A stretch of DNA of 5,174 nt from Candidatus Competibacteraceae bacterium (lineage in GTDB: Bacteria > Pseudomonadota > Gammaproteobacteria > Competibacterales > Competibacteraceae): NCBI GenBank assembly GCA_020445045.1, contig JAGRHI010000004.1, forward strand, positions 997 to 6,170, given 5' to 3'. The stretch's first letter is position 1. Each line of letters starts with the position of its first letter. The notes under the pieces are model-generated. The model ran no database searches. It saw nothing but the letters and a program-made list of their open reading frames with translations, and was not told the origin of the DNA. Shown here piece by piece: positions 4,433 to 5,174 of the stretch. The position numbers and the translations under genes were made by a program.

Positions 4433-5174
4433 ATGGCCATACGTGTTGCTCTCCACCACCATACCTCGTATCGATTCGATCGCGCCGTCAATGTGTCGCC
4501 GCATGTGATTCGTCTGCGCCCGGCGTCGCATACCCGTACCCCGATCCATGCCTACTCGCTCAAGATCGAGCCGGCCCAGCACTTCATCAACTGGATGCAG
4601 GACCCCTTCGGCAATTTTCAGGCCCGGCTGGTGTTTCCGGAAAAGGTTCGGGAACTGAGCCTGACCGTCGATCTGGTGGCCGAGATGACGGTCATCAATC
4701 CCTTCGATTTCTTCGTCGAAAGCTACGCCGAGAAATATCCGTTTGCCTACGAACCCACCCTATGTCGGGAGTTGACGCCCTATCTGGAAACGCAGGAAAA
4801 CGGCCCGTTACTGAATGCCTGGCTGGAGGGTGTCGATCGCAACAAACCGCAAACGATCGTCGATTTCCTGGTGGAACTCAATCGACGACTGGGTCAGGAT
4901 ATCGGCTATCTCATTCGCATGGAAGCAGGGGTGCAGACCTGTGAGGAAACGCTGGGCAAACGCAGCGGTTCCTGTCGCGATTCGGCTTGGCTACTGGTGC
5001 AAATCCTGCGGCACCTGGGATTGGCGGCGCGTTTCGTGTCCGGCTACCTGATTCAACTGACCGCCGATCTCAAGTCCTTGGACGGCCCTTCCGGCCCCGA
5101 GGCCGATTTCACCGACTTGCACGCTTGGGCCGAGGTGTTCGTGCCGGGCGCCGGCTGGATCGGCTTGGACCCGA
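4433..5174 (+). CDS. Transglutaminase-like protein, probably the long DUF2126-containing form (3' end missing)
   Basis: Partial gene: 247 residues are visible and the frame runs off the right edge. The ATG at 4433 has AAGGA (4422-4426) 6 nt upstream. Residues 1 to about 90 are the bacterial transglutaminase N-terminal beta domain (SYRFDRAVNVSPHVIRLRP at 12-30, INWMQDPFGN at 52-61, LVFPEKVREL at 66-75). The papain-like transglutaminase core follows, with catalytic Cys181 (GSCRDSAWLL), His230 (DLHAWAEVF) and Asp246 (GLDP) all present. The N-terminal wording (RVALHHHTSYRFDR, DLVAEMTVINPFDFF) matches the long, roughly 1,100-residue form that carries DUF2126 after the core, rather than the short 300-residue form. 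That C-terminal part is not in view. It is predicted to act as a cytosolic peptidase or amide transferase on the product of the ATP-grasp/alpha-E pair. No signal peptide is seen. Confidence 0.93.
   Translation, partial: MAIRVALHHHTSYRFDRAVNVSPHVIRLRPASHTRTPIHAYSLKIEPAQHFINWMQDPFGNFQARLVFPEKVRELSLTVDLVAEMTVINPFDFFVESYAEKYPFAYEPTLCRELTPYLETQENGPLLNAWLEGVDRNKPQTIVDFLVELNRRLGQDIGYLIRMEAGVQTCEETLGKRSGSCRDSAWLLVQILRHLGLAARFVSGYLIQLTADLKSLDGPSGPEADFTDLHAWAEVFVPGAGWIGLDP

Noticed and set aside
4081..4582. Minus-strand open frames over the intergenic region and the start of the transglutaminase (including 3963-4304, 4081-4404 and 4118-4582)
   Set aside because: They overlap the supported starts of both divergent genes, show no domain, and have no convincing ribosome binding site.

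Overview
The window looks like bacterial chromosome, GC-rich, with dense genes and Shine-Dalgarno-type starts. The protein families and their style are typical of proteobacteria, most likely a gammaproteobacterium. No rRNA, tRNA or phylogenetic marker is present to confirm this, so the assignment is only an inference. No mobile element, CRISPR array or RNA gene was seen.

Left part (1-1405, all minus strand). Reading in the direction of transcription there is a 61-residue DUF2283 protein (1220-1405), a 163-bp gap, and a 219-residue FAH-family acylpyruvate/fumarylpyruvate hydrolase of the YcgM/FAHD1 type (397-1056, GTG start). After 14 bp comes a flavodoxin-fold NAD(P)H:quinone oxidoreductase-like gene that runs off the left edge (1-382). 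The last two are probably co-transcribed. Immediately upstream of DUF2283 is a 13-bp tandem duplication in what may be the remnant of a broken upstream partner gene. A strong rho-independent terminator (1548-1574) separates this block from the genes to its right.

Right part (1548-5174). A circularly permuted ATP-grasp (DUF404/DUF407, 2633-4084, minus) is followed one base later by an alpha-E/DUF403 protein (1621-2631, minus), and the pair ends at the terminator. Divergently, across a 348-bp intergenic region, a long-form transglutaminase-like protein starts (4433 to the right edge, plus) with an intact Cys181/His230/Asp246 triad. This trio is a known but functionally uncharacterised module. 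It is predicted to make and process an amide- or peptide-linked product: the ATP-grasp would ligate, alpha-E would assist, and the transglutaminase-like enzyme would cleave or transfer. In other bacteria it is linked to the proteasome-like protease Anbu and to further ATP-grasp/alpha-E genes, so the sequence beyond the right edge is the place to look.

The divergent intergenic region holds a plausible sigma70-type promoter for the transglutaminase, a 17-bp inverted repeat that could be an operator, and a possible 48-codon basic, cysteine-containing small ORF with a Shine-Dalgarno-like sequence. The cassette is the most interesting content. It is not wholly undescribed, but its product is unknown.
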